A stretch of DNA of 64,000 nucleotides from Anaeramoeba ignava (taxonomy: Eukaryota > Metamonada > Anaeramoebidae). Of this stretch, positions 22,101 through 32,017 are shown in pieces (position 1 is the first letter of the stretch; the number at the start of each line of letters is the position of its first letter). The DNA lies in the NCBI GenBank assembly GCA_028826165.1, contig JAPDFW010000022.1:124001-188000 (forward strand), written 5' to 3'. The position numbers and the translations under genes are program-made. Below the pieces are notes generated by a model. It worked only from the letters and a program-made list of their open reading frames with translations, was not told the DNA's origin and searched no databases.

Positions 22101-24521
22101 TTTCTTCTCTTTCAACCTTAAAAAATCTTCGTCATTTACATATTGAAGGAAATAAACTATCCAATAATTTCCACGATTTATTAAAACAAACAAAATGGAA
22201 TTCAAGTTGCAATATCCAAAGAAATCATCATAATCATAGTCCAAATCAAGTGAATAATAACAATAATTCTAATAATAACATAAAAAACGAAGACAAAACT
22301 GAACCAATTAATGAGAAAGATAAAAAAGAAAAAGATAAAAAAGAAAAAGATAAAAAACAAGATCAAAAGAAAAATGTAATTCGAATTCCTACTTTTCCTG
22401 CTCTAAATGAGCTTATTATCAGCGAAGATAAATCTTCTTCAATTAATATCGGCAAAAGTTTGATAACAAAACACAAGCAATTTGAAGTTGGATATTATGA
22501 ATTGTGGGGAAGAAGAAATTCTATGGAAGATTCAATTGATATTAAATGTCAATCGGAAAAGAATATTAAATTTGATTATTTTGCTGTTTTTGATGGACAT
22601 GGTGGTCGAGAATGTGCAGATTTGGCTGGATTAATTATTTTTCAAATGGTTAAAAAAAATTTGAAAAGATGGATGAAATTTAATGAAAATCAAAGTACAA
22701 GAAAATCAAATTAAAAATCAAAAATTAAAATTCAAAATTAAAAATTAAAAATTTAAAATTAAAATTAAAAATCAAAAATTAAAAATCAAAATTTAAAATT
22801 AAAAATCAAATTAAAATTAAAATTAAAAATCAAAAATTAAAATTAAAAATTAAAAAGAAAAAATAAGAGATGATAATAATAATCGACCATTTATTCAAGT
22901 TATTCATGAAATATTTCGAACTATTTTTAATGAATTTAATTCAATATTCTCTAAATTTCGAGATTCAAGTGGATCAACAGCTGTAATTGCTTTAGTAATT
23001 GATTCAGTTTGTTATGTTATTAATTCAGGAGATTCAAGATGTATTTTATGTCGTGATGGTAAAGCAATTAGAGTTTCAATTGATCATAAACCACAAGAAG
23101 CAAGAGAACGAGAAAGAATTTTAAAATATGGAGGTTATATTAATGATGAAGGGAGAATTAATGGAATATTAGCAGTTTCTCGAGGATTGGGTACAAAAAT
23201 TATAATTAAATTTAAATTTAAAATTCATTTATAAAATTAAAATTAAATTTAAAATTAAATTTAAAATTAAAATCAAAATTAAAATTAAAATTAAAATTAA
23301 AATCAAAATCAAAATCAAAATCAAAATTAAAATTAAAATTAAAATTAAAATTAAAATTAAAATCAAAATCAAAATCAAAATCAAAATTAAAATCAAAATC
23401 AAAATTAAAATCAAAATCAAAATTAAAATCAAAATCAAAATCAAAATCAAAATCAAAATCAAAATCAAAATCAAAATTAAAATTAAAATTTAAAATTAAA
23501 ATTAAAAAATTAATTTATAAACTTCTTTGATAAAAAATTTTCAAGGCGATTTCCAATATCATCCATTTTTAACTCATGAACCAGATGTTTTTGAATTCAA
23601 ATTAGATAAAAGAAATTCCCATTTAATTTTAGCTTGTGATGGATTATGGGATGTTGTTTCAGATGAAGAAGTTGCCAATTTAGCCATGAAAAGTGAAAAT
23701 GCAACTTCAGCTGCTATTAAATTAGTAAATTTAGCTTATAATAGAGGAAGTACTGATAATATTTCAGCAATTGTTATTCGTTTTTTTCCTGAAAAGAAAG
23801 TTAAAGATCCAAAATTACTTCAATCTGAAAAAAAAAAAATTTATGAAATTTATTTCAAAGATAAATCAACAGATCAAGATAAAGAACTTATTTGGAATCA
23901 AAAAGCTCTTCAACTTATAATGGAAATACAATCACAAAAAAAGAAAAATATTCGAAATGAAAATGAAAATGAAAATGAAAATGAAAATGAAGAAAATTTG
24001 AAAAAAAATTATAATGAAAATCTAACTGATAATTCAAGTGATAATTCAAGTGATAATTCAAGTGATAATTCAGATGATAATTCAGATGATAATTCAGATG
24101 ATAATTCAGATGATAATTTATATGACAATTTTGATGAAAATTTTTATCGAAATCTAAAAGAAAACATAAAAAGAGATCTCAAAGAAAATCCAAATTTAAA
24201 AGAAATTCCATTTGTAAATGAAAATGAAAATGAAAATCAAAATCAAAATCAAGATCAAAATCAAAAAGAAAAAGAAAAAGAAAAAGAAAAAGAAAATCAA
24301 AATCAAAAAGAAAATGAAAAGAAAATCAAAAAAAAGAAAATGAAAAAGAAAATGAAAAAGAAAATGAAAAAGAAAATGTAAATGAAAATCAAAAAGAAAA
24401 TCAAAAAGAAAATCAAAATCAAAATCAAAATGAAAATCAAAAAGAAAACGAAATTGGAAATGAAAATCAAAAAGAAAACCAATTTCAAAAAGAAAACAAT
24501 GAAAATTCAAACCAAATTTAA
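19115..24521 (+). CDS. Leucine-rich-repeat PP2C-type protein phosphatase
   Basis: I start at MGNAQVKD (19115) rather than the upstream hydrophobic ATG at 19070 because MGN starts recur here and suit myristoylation. Exons: 19115-21241, 21647-22694, 22870-23190, 23546-24521. About ten LRRs, an ~290-residue KENQNQ tract (19955-20820), more LRRs, a charged linker, then PP2C: RRNSMEDS, YFAVFDGHGG, GSTAVIAL, INSGDSR, DHKP, LAVSRGLG, CDGLWDVVSDEE and STDNISAIVI, all catalytic metal motifs intact. The architecture resembles PHLPP-type LRR phosphatases and suggests Ser/Thr dephosphorylation at membranes. Frame breaks: one missing A near 20937 (LQK then ISHLSLRGN) and one near 24318 in the tail. Ignoring the second, translation would stop at 24381. 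Confidence 0.9.
19955..20820 (+). repeat. Coding microsatellite (AATCAA/AAAGAA), KENQNQ tract
   Basis: About 865 bp of hexamer repeat inside the LRR region encodes Lys-Glu-Asn-Gln blocks. It interrupts the LRR array between two regular repeats, so the solenoid is split by a long disordered insert. The antisense frame (poly FDFDFL) is spurious. Confidence 0.85.
21242..21646 (+). repeat. LRR-PP2C intron of AAATTAAAATC units
   Basis: A 405-nt intron. The donor AATTT|GTAATTAG and acceptor TTCTAG|ATTTGAA join two LRRs in phase (SRNLFEIFPREIL). The interior is AAAATT/AAAATC hexamers with CAATATT variants. Confidence 0.8.
23191..23545 (+). repeat. PP2C intron of AAAATC/AAAATT units
   Basis: A 355-nt intron located exactly between GLG and DF of the PP2C domain (TTG G|GC GAT TTC). 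It starts GTACAAAAAT, contains one AAATTCATTTATAAAAT module at 23221, then pure hexamer repeat. Confidence 0.82.
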
Positions 24522-24776
24522 ATTAAAATTTAAAATCAAAATCAAAATCAAAATCAAAAAGAAAACAATGAAAATTCAAACCAAATTTAAAATCAAATTT
24601 AAAATCAAATTTAAAATCAAATTTAAAATCAAAATCAAAATCAAATTGGAAATCAAATCCAAAAATGAAAATAAATCTTTGTTGCTTTTTTCCTTTTACT
24701 TTTTATTTTAATTTTAATTTAAGTTTGAATTTGAATTGAAAATTTTTGAAAAGAAACAATTTTTATTATATTCCTT
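24522..24776. other. Convergent spacer with repeat-derived tail
   Basis: AAATTCAAACCAAATTT and AAAATC repeats extend past the PP2C stop to about 24665. The remainder up to the aminopeptidase stop is T-rich. No gene is visible. Confidence 0.45.
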
Positions 24777-27071
24777 TTAAATCATTTCTGTTGCTAATTT
24801 CAACCATTCTTTTGTTTTTTCATTTTCAATTTTTGGCATAATTTTTTCAAGAATTTCTTTATTGTAATTATTTATCCATTCAATTTCTTTCTCATCTAAA
24901 AGTTCTTTTGCAATAAGTTGTCTTTCAAAAGGAATTAAAGAAATTGTTTCAAAACATAAAAATTTACCATAATCTGTGAATGAATGTTCTTTAACTAACA
25001 TAACATTTTCAATTCTAATTCCCATTTTTCCTTCTTCATAATAACCTAAAAAAAATTTTTTTTAAATATTTGAATTTAAAATTAATTCCAATTCAAATAT
25101 AAAGTTGATTTTAAATTAATTCCAATATAAAATTAATTTCAATTTAAAATTAATTCCAATTCCAATTTAAAATTAATTTCAATTCCAATTTAAAGTTGAT
25201 TTTCAATTTAAAATTAATTCCAAATTTAAAATTAATTCCAGTTCAATTTAAAGTTGATTTTTAATTTAAAATCATTTCAAATTAATCAAATATAAAGTTG
25301 ATTTTCAATTTAATCATTTCAAATTCCAAATTCCAAATTTCAAATTTAAAATTAATTTTAATTTAAATTTAAAGTTGATTTTCAATTTAAAATTATTTCA
25401 GTTTAAATATAAAGTTGATTTTCAATTTAATCATTTCAAATTCCAAATTCCAAATTCCAAATTTAAAATTAATTGAAATTCAAATTTAAAGTTAATTGAA
25501 ATTTTTTAAAAATTACCAGGTTCATTTGACAAAACCATTCCTGCAGCCAAAGTATTAGAATCATTAATCAATCTTCGAGAAAAAGAAGGAGGATACTCAT
25601 GAACATTCAAACAACAACCAACACCATGACTAGTACCATGTCTATAATCCAAGCCAACTGACCAAAGAGGGAGTCTAGTAAGAACATCAAGAAAAGCGCC
25701 GTTTGTTGTTTGATCAGGAAAAATAGCACGAGCAAGAGAAATATGACCTTTCAAAACAAGTGTGAATTTTGTCTTAATATCTTGAACTGGCAAATCTCCA
25801 AAAAAAATGGTTCTTGTTACATCGGTTGTTCCTTCAATATATTGACCACCTGAGTCAATAAGCACAACATCATTTGCTTGAATTTCTCTTGAATTTTGGG
25901 GATCGGGCTGGTAATGAATAACAGCTCCGTTTTCTCCACTTCCAACAATTGACGGGAAACTTTTCCCTAAAAAACCGTTTTGTTTTGATCTGAATTCATC
26001 AAGTTTTTCTGAAAAATCATATTCGCAAAGCTTGTTTTTCAATTCGTTTGTGCTTTCTTTGTACAGCTTCTTCTGATCATCAACCCAACTTAAAAACTCA
26101 ATCATTGCAACGGAATCTTTAATTTGTGCCGCTTTTATTGCCTTTATTTCAGACTCTGTTTTGATGCTTTTTGTTCTGTCGATTCCAACGCTTTTCAAAA
26201 TAACGTTTCCTTTGATTTTCATAAAGATTTTGTAATTTGAATGATCTGGATCAAGAAGAATATTTTCAGTTTCTTTTAAAAGATCCACTTTTTCGAAAAA
26301 GGAATCATAAGGGAAAATTTCAACGTGATTTTCTTTAAGATAATTTTCGACTTCATTGTTGATTTTTTTCGGATCAATAAAAAACAAAACGGAATTGTTT
26401 GTGACGATCAAATAAGAGATAACCACAGGATTGCATTCAATATCACTTCCGCGAATATTAAGAATCCACGCAATATCATCAAGCTTAGAAATAATGCACA
26501 CAGTAGCGTTATTTAAATCCATTTGATTTCGAATAAAAATAATTTTTTCTTCTGTTGATTTGCCGGAAATTTCTAACGGAAAAAGAAAAGCAGGATTTGG
26601 TTCGCTTTTGGGTCTAAGATCTGCCCAAACAAGATCAACAAGATTTGTCTCGATGCTTTTGAATGTGATGTTTGGGTTTTTTTGAGTGACTTTTTGCTGC
26701 CAGATTTGGAAATCACTAAGAGAAACAACTTCTGGATCGAATCCAATTTTAATTTGAGAATTTTTAACGGAAAAATTATTCAAAATAAATTGTTCCAGTG
26801 TCTCAACATAAAGAGCTATTTTCATTAATTTCCACCCATTTTCCAGTTGCTTTTCTGCTTGAATCCAATACCGTGAGTCTGTCCATAAAAGTGCGTCTTC
26901 CATTGTTATAAGTGCTCGTCCTGCTGAACCACTAAATCCACTTATAAATTCTCTTCGTTTGTAATTTTGTGGTGTGTATTCGCTCATGTGACTGTCTTCG
27001 CTAGGGATTATGTACCCTTCTATTCCTTCTTTTTGCATTAATTCGCGTATTTTTGTTAATTTGGTGTTCAT
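24777..27071 (-). CDS. Xaa-Pro aminopeptidase (aminopeptidase P, M24B)
   Basis: Two exons, 27071-25517 and 25045-24777, join as CCT G|GT TAT to restore NEPGYYEEGKMGIRIENV. The product is ~607 residues, close to cytosolic XPNPEP1-type enzymes. The two N-terminal creatinase-like domains (HMSEYTPQNYKRREFISGF, DSRYWIQAEKQL) precede the pita-bread catalytic fold. All five metal ligands are visible: D of IDSGGQY, D of TDVTRT, H of SHGVG, E of NEPG and E of RIENV. The substrate histidine is in AVIHYQP. It removes an N-terminal residue preceding proline, with two divalent metals (Mn in relatives). There is no signal peptide, so it is cytosolic. It lies 74 bp head to head with an RCC1-BTB gene. Confidence 0.96.
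25046..25516 (-). repeat. Aminopeptidase P intron with diverged 20-30 nt repeats
   Basis: A 471-nt intron between the two halves of the active-site region. It contains imperfect AATTTAAAGTTGATTTTCAATTT and AAATTCCAAATTCC units. The repeat is longer and more diverged than the hexamer introns elsewhere. Confidence 0.75.
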
Positions 27072-27145
27072 TTGATTTTTATTTTTTTGAAAAATGAAAA
27101 ATTAAAATTCATTTTTTTATTTTTCATTTTTTTACTTTTTTAAAA
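27072..27145. promoter_or_regulatory. 74-bp bidirectional promoter region
   Basis: This is the entire spacer between divergent aminopeptidase P and RCC1-BTB start codons. It contains TTCATTTTTTTATTTTTCATTTTTTTAC reading toward the RCC1-BTB gene and a shorter mirrored version for the aminopeptidase. It is among the shortest intergenic regions in the window. Confidence 0.5.
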
Positions 27146-28922
27146 ATGAATGAAATTTTATTTTTTGGTCAAAATGAAAATCCAATACTTATAAAAAATG
27201 AATCAAATAGAATAACAAAACCAATTCAATTTAAATTTGAAAATGAAAATGAAAATGAAAATGAAAAACAAATTAAACAAATTTCATCAGGAAGATTCTC
27301 AACAATTTTCCTTTTTAAAAATGGAAAAGCAATAGAATATTTAAAAGAAGATGATTCCAAATCAAAATCCTGAAAAAATCCAAATTGAAGAAAATATTCA
27401 AAAAGTAACTGTTGGTGTTCAAAATGAAGCTATTTTAACAATAGAAGGAAATGTATTTGCAAAAGGAAGAGATATTAATCCATATAATCCAACTGAATTT
27501 ATCAATATTTCATCATTAATTGAAGATACAAACGATAGAATAATTGAAGATATTGTTTCTGGAGCTCATGCAATTTATTTATTAACTTCAAATCAAAATG
27601 TTTATGGAATTGGTTCAAATGAATATGGCCAACTTGGTTTTGATTCTAAAACACTTCCAAAAACAGAAAAACCAATTTTAATAATGAAAAATGTTTCTAA
27701 AATATTTTCAGGAAATACTTCAAATCATGTTTTTCTTTTAAATCCAAATCAAGAATTATTTGTATGCGGATTTAATATATATGGTCAAGTTGGATTAGGA
27801 GAATCAAGAAAAGAAGAAATAAAAATCCAAAAATTAACCAAAATCCAAAATATTCCAAAAGGCAAAATAATTGATATTCAATGTGGAAATTATTTTTCAA
27901 TAATGTTGATTGAAGATGAAAATGAAAATCCAAAAAGAAAACTTTATTCATGTGGAGATTATACATATACAGGACTTAATAAAAATTCTCATATTCATCA
28001 ATTTACTGAAATCAAATCATCTTTATTTGAAAATGATGATAATATTATTGATTTTTCTGTTGGAGGTTATCATACTTTGATTTTAACTTCCAATTCAAAA
28101 TTAATAGGATTTGGAGATAATTACTTTGGTCAATTAGGAACTAGAGATACAAATAATCAAAAAATTCCAATTCAAATTGAACTTCCTAAATTAAGATTTA
28201 ATGAAGATATTTCTAATTATCATGTTCTTTGTGGAAATTTCAATAATTCATTTCTTTATTATTCTCTTACTTCTTTTTCCAATCTTGAAGAAGATTTGAT
28301 AAAATTATTTGAAAGAAAAGAATTTTGTGATATTTCATTTAAAACCAAAAATGGAGAAATAATCAAAGCTCATAAATTAATATTGAAATATAGATTAAAT
28401 CAAAATGAAAATCAAATTGAAAAACTTCAAGAAATTATTTCAAAAAAATCAATTAAAGAATCAAATCAAATATTTGAAATGATTTATTCAAACAGAATAA
28501 TAAATCCAAAATTATATTCTGAAATTAAAGAAATTATAAATTCCAATGAAAAAATTGAAGAAACAATGAAAAGAATTTATTTAAATGAAAATGAAAATGA
28601 AAAAGATTTTATAATTGAAAGAAAAGAAAAACAATATAAATTTCCCAAATTAATATTAATAATGAGAAGTGAATTATATCGAGGAATGTTTTTATCCGTA
28701 ACAGAAGATAAATCTAATAAAGTTACAGATTATAGTGAATTAAGTAAAGAATCATTTCAAATATTTGAATATTGGATTTATTCAAATCAAATTAAAGATG
28801 AAATTCAAATTACACAAGAAATAATTGATGAAATTCAAATTGGAATTGATTATTTTCAATTAAATCAAACAAATCCAAATTTATTTGATTTATTAATTAA
28901 CAAATTTAATAATCAAAATTAA
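27146..28922 (+). CDS. RCC1-repeat BTB protein, copy A (one frame break)
   Basis: It is intronless. N-terminal RCC1 blades (ILFFGQNENP, VYGIGSNEYGQLGFD, LFVCGFNIYGQVGLGES, KLIGFGDNYFGQLGTRD) are followed by a divergent BTB pair (EFCDISFKTKNGEIIKAHKL; ILIMRSELYRGMFLSVTEDK). RCC1 propellers bind proteins, and BTB domains dimerise or bind Cul3, so a scaffold or ubiquitin-adaptor role is likely. Frames split near 27345-27355: the first part would stop at 27373, while the rest resumes in another frame (PNQNPEKIQ), which copies B and C read straight through. It is either a 1-2 nt assembly error or a damaged gene. Copy B lies 166 bp downstream in the same orientation. Confidence 0.85.
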
Positions 28923-29060
28923 AATTAAAATCAAAATTAAAATTAAAATCAAAATCAAAATTAAAATTAAAATTAAAATTAAAATTAAAATTAAAATTAA
29001 AATTAAAATTAAAATTAAAATTAAAATCAAAATTAAAATTAAAATTAAAATTAAAAATAT
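28923..29060. repeat. (AAATTA)n tract after RCC1-BTB copy A
   Basis: A 138-bp AAAATT/AAAATC repeat starts immediately at the stop codon of copy A. The same repeat follows the stop of the 39.8-kb fragment and of copy C (60.68-60.85 kb), so it appears to have travelled with the gene during duplication. Confidence 0.7.
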
Positions 29061-29088
29061 TTTTTTCATTTTTTTTCTTTTTTTAAAA

Positions 29089-30864
29089 ATGAATGATTGT
29101 TTATTTTTTGGTTTAAATGAAAATCCAAAACTTATCAAAAATGAACCAAATGAAATAAAAAAACCAATTCAATTTAAATTTGAAAATGAAAATGAAAATG
29201 AAAATGAAAAACAAATTAAACAAATTTCATCAGGAGATTTCTCAATAATTTTCCTTTTTGAAAATGGAAAAGCAATAGAACATTTAAATGAAAATTATTC
29301 AAAGCAAAAACCTGAAAAAATCCAAATTGTAGAAAATATTCAAAAAGTAACTGTTGGTTATGAAGATGAAGCTATTTTAACAATAGAAAGAAATGTATTT
29401 GCAAAAGGAAAAAATATTAATCCAAAAAATCCAAAAGAATTTATCAATATTTCATCATTAATTGAAGATTCAAATGATAGAATAATTCAAGATATTGTTT
29501 CTGGAAGAAATACAATCTACTTATTAACTTCAAATCAAAATGCTTATGGAATTGGTTTAAATGAAGATGGTCAACTTGGTTTTGATTCTATAACACTTTT
29601 CAAAACAGAAAAACCAATTTTAATGATGAAAAATGTTTCTAAAATATTTTCAGGAAATACTTCAGAACATGTTTTTCTTTTAAATTCAAATCAAGAATTA
29701 TTTGGATGCGGAAATAATATATATGGTAAACTTGGATTAGGAGAATCAAGAAAAAAAGAAATAAAAATCCAAAAATTAACCAAAATCCAAAATATTCCAA
29801 AAGGCAAAATAATTGATATTCAATGTGGGCATGCTTATTCAATAATATTGATTGAAAATGAAAATGAAAATCCAAAAAGAAAACTTTATTCATGTGGAGA
29901 TTATGAATTTAATGGATTTGGCAAAAAAAATAAAGATACTTATGAATTTACTGAAATCAAATCATCTTTATTTGAAAATGATGATAATATTCTTGAAATT
30001 TCTGTTGGAAATGCTCATACTTTGATTTTAACATCAAATTCAAAATTGATTGGATTTGGATGGAATCAATATGGTCAATTAGGAACTGGAGATACATATA
30101 ATCAATTAATTCCTATTCAAATTGAACTTCCTAAATTAAGATTTAATGAAAATATTTATAATTATCATATTTCTTGTGGATTGTATAAATCATTTATTTA
30201 TTATTCTCCTTTTCTTTCTTCTTTTTCCAATCTTGAAGAAGATTTGATAAAATTATTTGAAAGAAAAGAATTTTGTGATATTTCATTTAAAACCAAAAAT
30301 GGAGAAATAATCAAAGCTCATAAATTAATATTGAAATATAGATTAAATCAAAATGAAATTGAAATTGAAAAACTTCAAGAAATTATTTCAAATAAATCAA
30401 TTAAAGAATCAAATCAAATATTTGAAATGATTTATTCAAATAGAATAATAAATCCAATATTATATTCTGAAATTAAAGAAATTATAAATTCCAATGAAAA
30501 AATTGAAGAAACAATTAAAAGAATTTATTTAAATGAAAATGAAAATGAAAAAGATTTTATAATTGAAAGAAAAGAAAAACAATATAAATTTCCTAAATTA
30601 ATATTAATAATGAGAAGTGAATTATATCGAGGAATGTTTTTATCTGTAACAGAAGATAAATCAAACAAAGTTACAGATTATAGTGAATTAAGTAATAAAT
30701 CATTTCAAATATTAGAATATTGGATTTATTCAAATCAAATTAAAGATGAAATTCAAATTACACAAGAAATAATTGATGAAATTGAAATTGGAATTGATTA
30801 TTTTCAATTAAATCAAACAAATCCAAATTTATTTGATTTATTAATTAACAAATTTAAAAATTAA
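29089..30864 (+). CDS. RCC1-repeat BTB protein, copy B (intact)
   Basis: A 591-codon uninterrupted frame starts MNDCLFFGLNENP. Five to six RCC1 blades (AYGIGLNEDGQLGFD, LFGCGNNIYGKLGLGES, LYSCGDYEFNGFG, KLIGFGWNQYGQLGTGD) precede a first BTB-like segment (RKEFCDISFKTKNG) and a second (FPKLILIMRSELYRGMF). It is the reference copy for judging the breaks in A and C. It is preceded by TTTTTTTCATTTTTTTTC and the (AAATTA)n tail of copy A. Function is inferred as a protein-interaction scaffold; no enzymatic domain is present. Confidence 0.93.
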   Translation: MNDCLFFGLNENPKLIKNEPNEIKKPIQFKFENENENENEKQIKQISSGDFSIIFLFENGKAIEHLNENYSKQKPEKIQIVENIQKVTVGYEDEAILTIERNVFAKGKNINPKNPKEFINISSLIEDSNDRIIQDIVSGRNTIYLLTSNQNAYGIGLNEDGQLGFDSITLFKTEKPILMMKNVSKIFSGNTSEHVFLLNSNQELFGCGNNIYGKLGLGESRKKEIKIQKLTKIQNIPKGKIIDIQCGHAYSIILIENENENPKRKLYSCGDYEFNGFGKKNKDTYEFTEIKSSLFENDDNILEISVGNAHTLILTSNSKLIGFGWNQYGQLGTGDTYNQLIPIQIELPKLRFNENIYNYHISCGLYKSFIYYSPFLSSFSNLEEDLIKLFERKEFCDISFKTKNGEIIKAHKLILKYRLNQNEIEIEKLQEIISNKSIKESNQIFEMIYSNRIINPILYSEIKEIINSNEKIEETIKRIYLNENENEKDFIIERKEKQYKFPKLILIMRSELYRGMFLSVTEDKSNKVTDYSELSNKSFQILEYWIYSNQIKDEIQITQEIIDEIEIGIDYFQLNQTNPNLFDLLINKFKN

Positions 30865-31735
30865 AATTAATAAAGAAAATGGGAACAGATTTAATTTAAA
30901 ATTTAATTTATAAATTAATTTAAAAATATAATTTAATATTTAATTCCATTATTAAAATAATAATTTATTGTTTTAGATTTAAATATTTTATTATTTAAAA
31001 ATTAAACATATAAATATAAAAAATGAAAATAGATTTAATTTAATATTTAATTTATAAATTAATTTAAAAATATAATTTAATATTTAATTTTATTATTAAA
31101 ATAATAATTTATTGTTTTAGATTTAAATATTTTATTATTTAAAAATTTAACATATAAATATAAAAATAAGAATAGATTTAATTTAATATTTAATTTATAA
31201 ATTAATTTAAAAATATAATTTAATATTTAATTTTATTATTAAAATAATAATTTAATGTTTTAGATTTAAATATTTTATTATTAAAATATTTACATATAAA
31301 TATAAAAATGAAAATAGATTTAATTTAATATTTAAATTATAAATTAATTTAAAAATATAATTTAATATTTAATTTTATGTTTAAAATAATAATTTATTGT
31401 TTTAGATTTAAATATTTTATTATTTAAATATTAAACATATAAATATAAAAATGAAAATAGATTTAATTTAATATTTAATTTATAAATTAATTTAAAAATA
31501 TAATTTAATATTTAATTTTATGTTTAAAATAATAATTTAATGTTTTAGATTTAAATATTTTATTATTTAAATATTTAAAATATAAATATAAAAATGAAAA
31601 TAGATTTAATTTAAAGTTTAATTTATAAATCAATTTAAAAATATAATTTAATATTTAATTTTATGTTTAAAATAATAATTTATTGTTTTAGATTTAAATA
31701 TTTTATTATTTAAAAATATTTTCAATTTTTTACTT
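30865..31735. repeat. ~143-bp satellite block 1 (six copies)
   Basis: Tandem units of about 143 bp begin near 30880, 31021, 31164, 31306, 31450 and 31592. Landmarks in each are GAAAATAGATTTAATTTAA, a run of ATTTAAT blocks, TTTTAGATTTAAATATT and ACATATAAATATAAAA. Copies differ by a few bases. The same satellite occurs at 35270-36270 in the same orientation. There is no open frame. From 31736 to 32017 is unique AT-rich DNA with no visible gene. Confidence 0.85.
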
Positions 31736-32017
31736 TATTAAATAATTTTTTAATAATAAATTATAATTGATTTGTTTCCTATTTTATATTTTATAAAATG
31801 TTTTACAATTAATAATAATTAATTTCTATTTTCAATGTTTATATATTTTTGATTTTTCTTTTTTTCAATTTAATCTTCTTTTTAATAATATTTTTAAATT
31901 AAAATTAAATTGTTTAAAATTAGGTTTGTTTCTTATTTATTTATTTGAAGAATTTAAATTGATTGAAAGTAAATGAAAATTGAATTGAATTTTGAAAAAA
32001 AAATGAAAAAAAAGTTT

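Noticed and set aside
23229-23474. Poly(IL) ORFs resembling transmembrane proteins (also near 21.3, 28.9, 49.3 and 54 kb)
   Set aside because: Pure hexamer repeat inside introns or spacers with no unique flanking sequence, so not genes.
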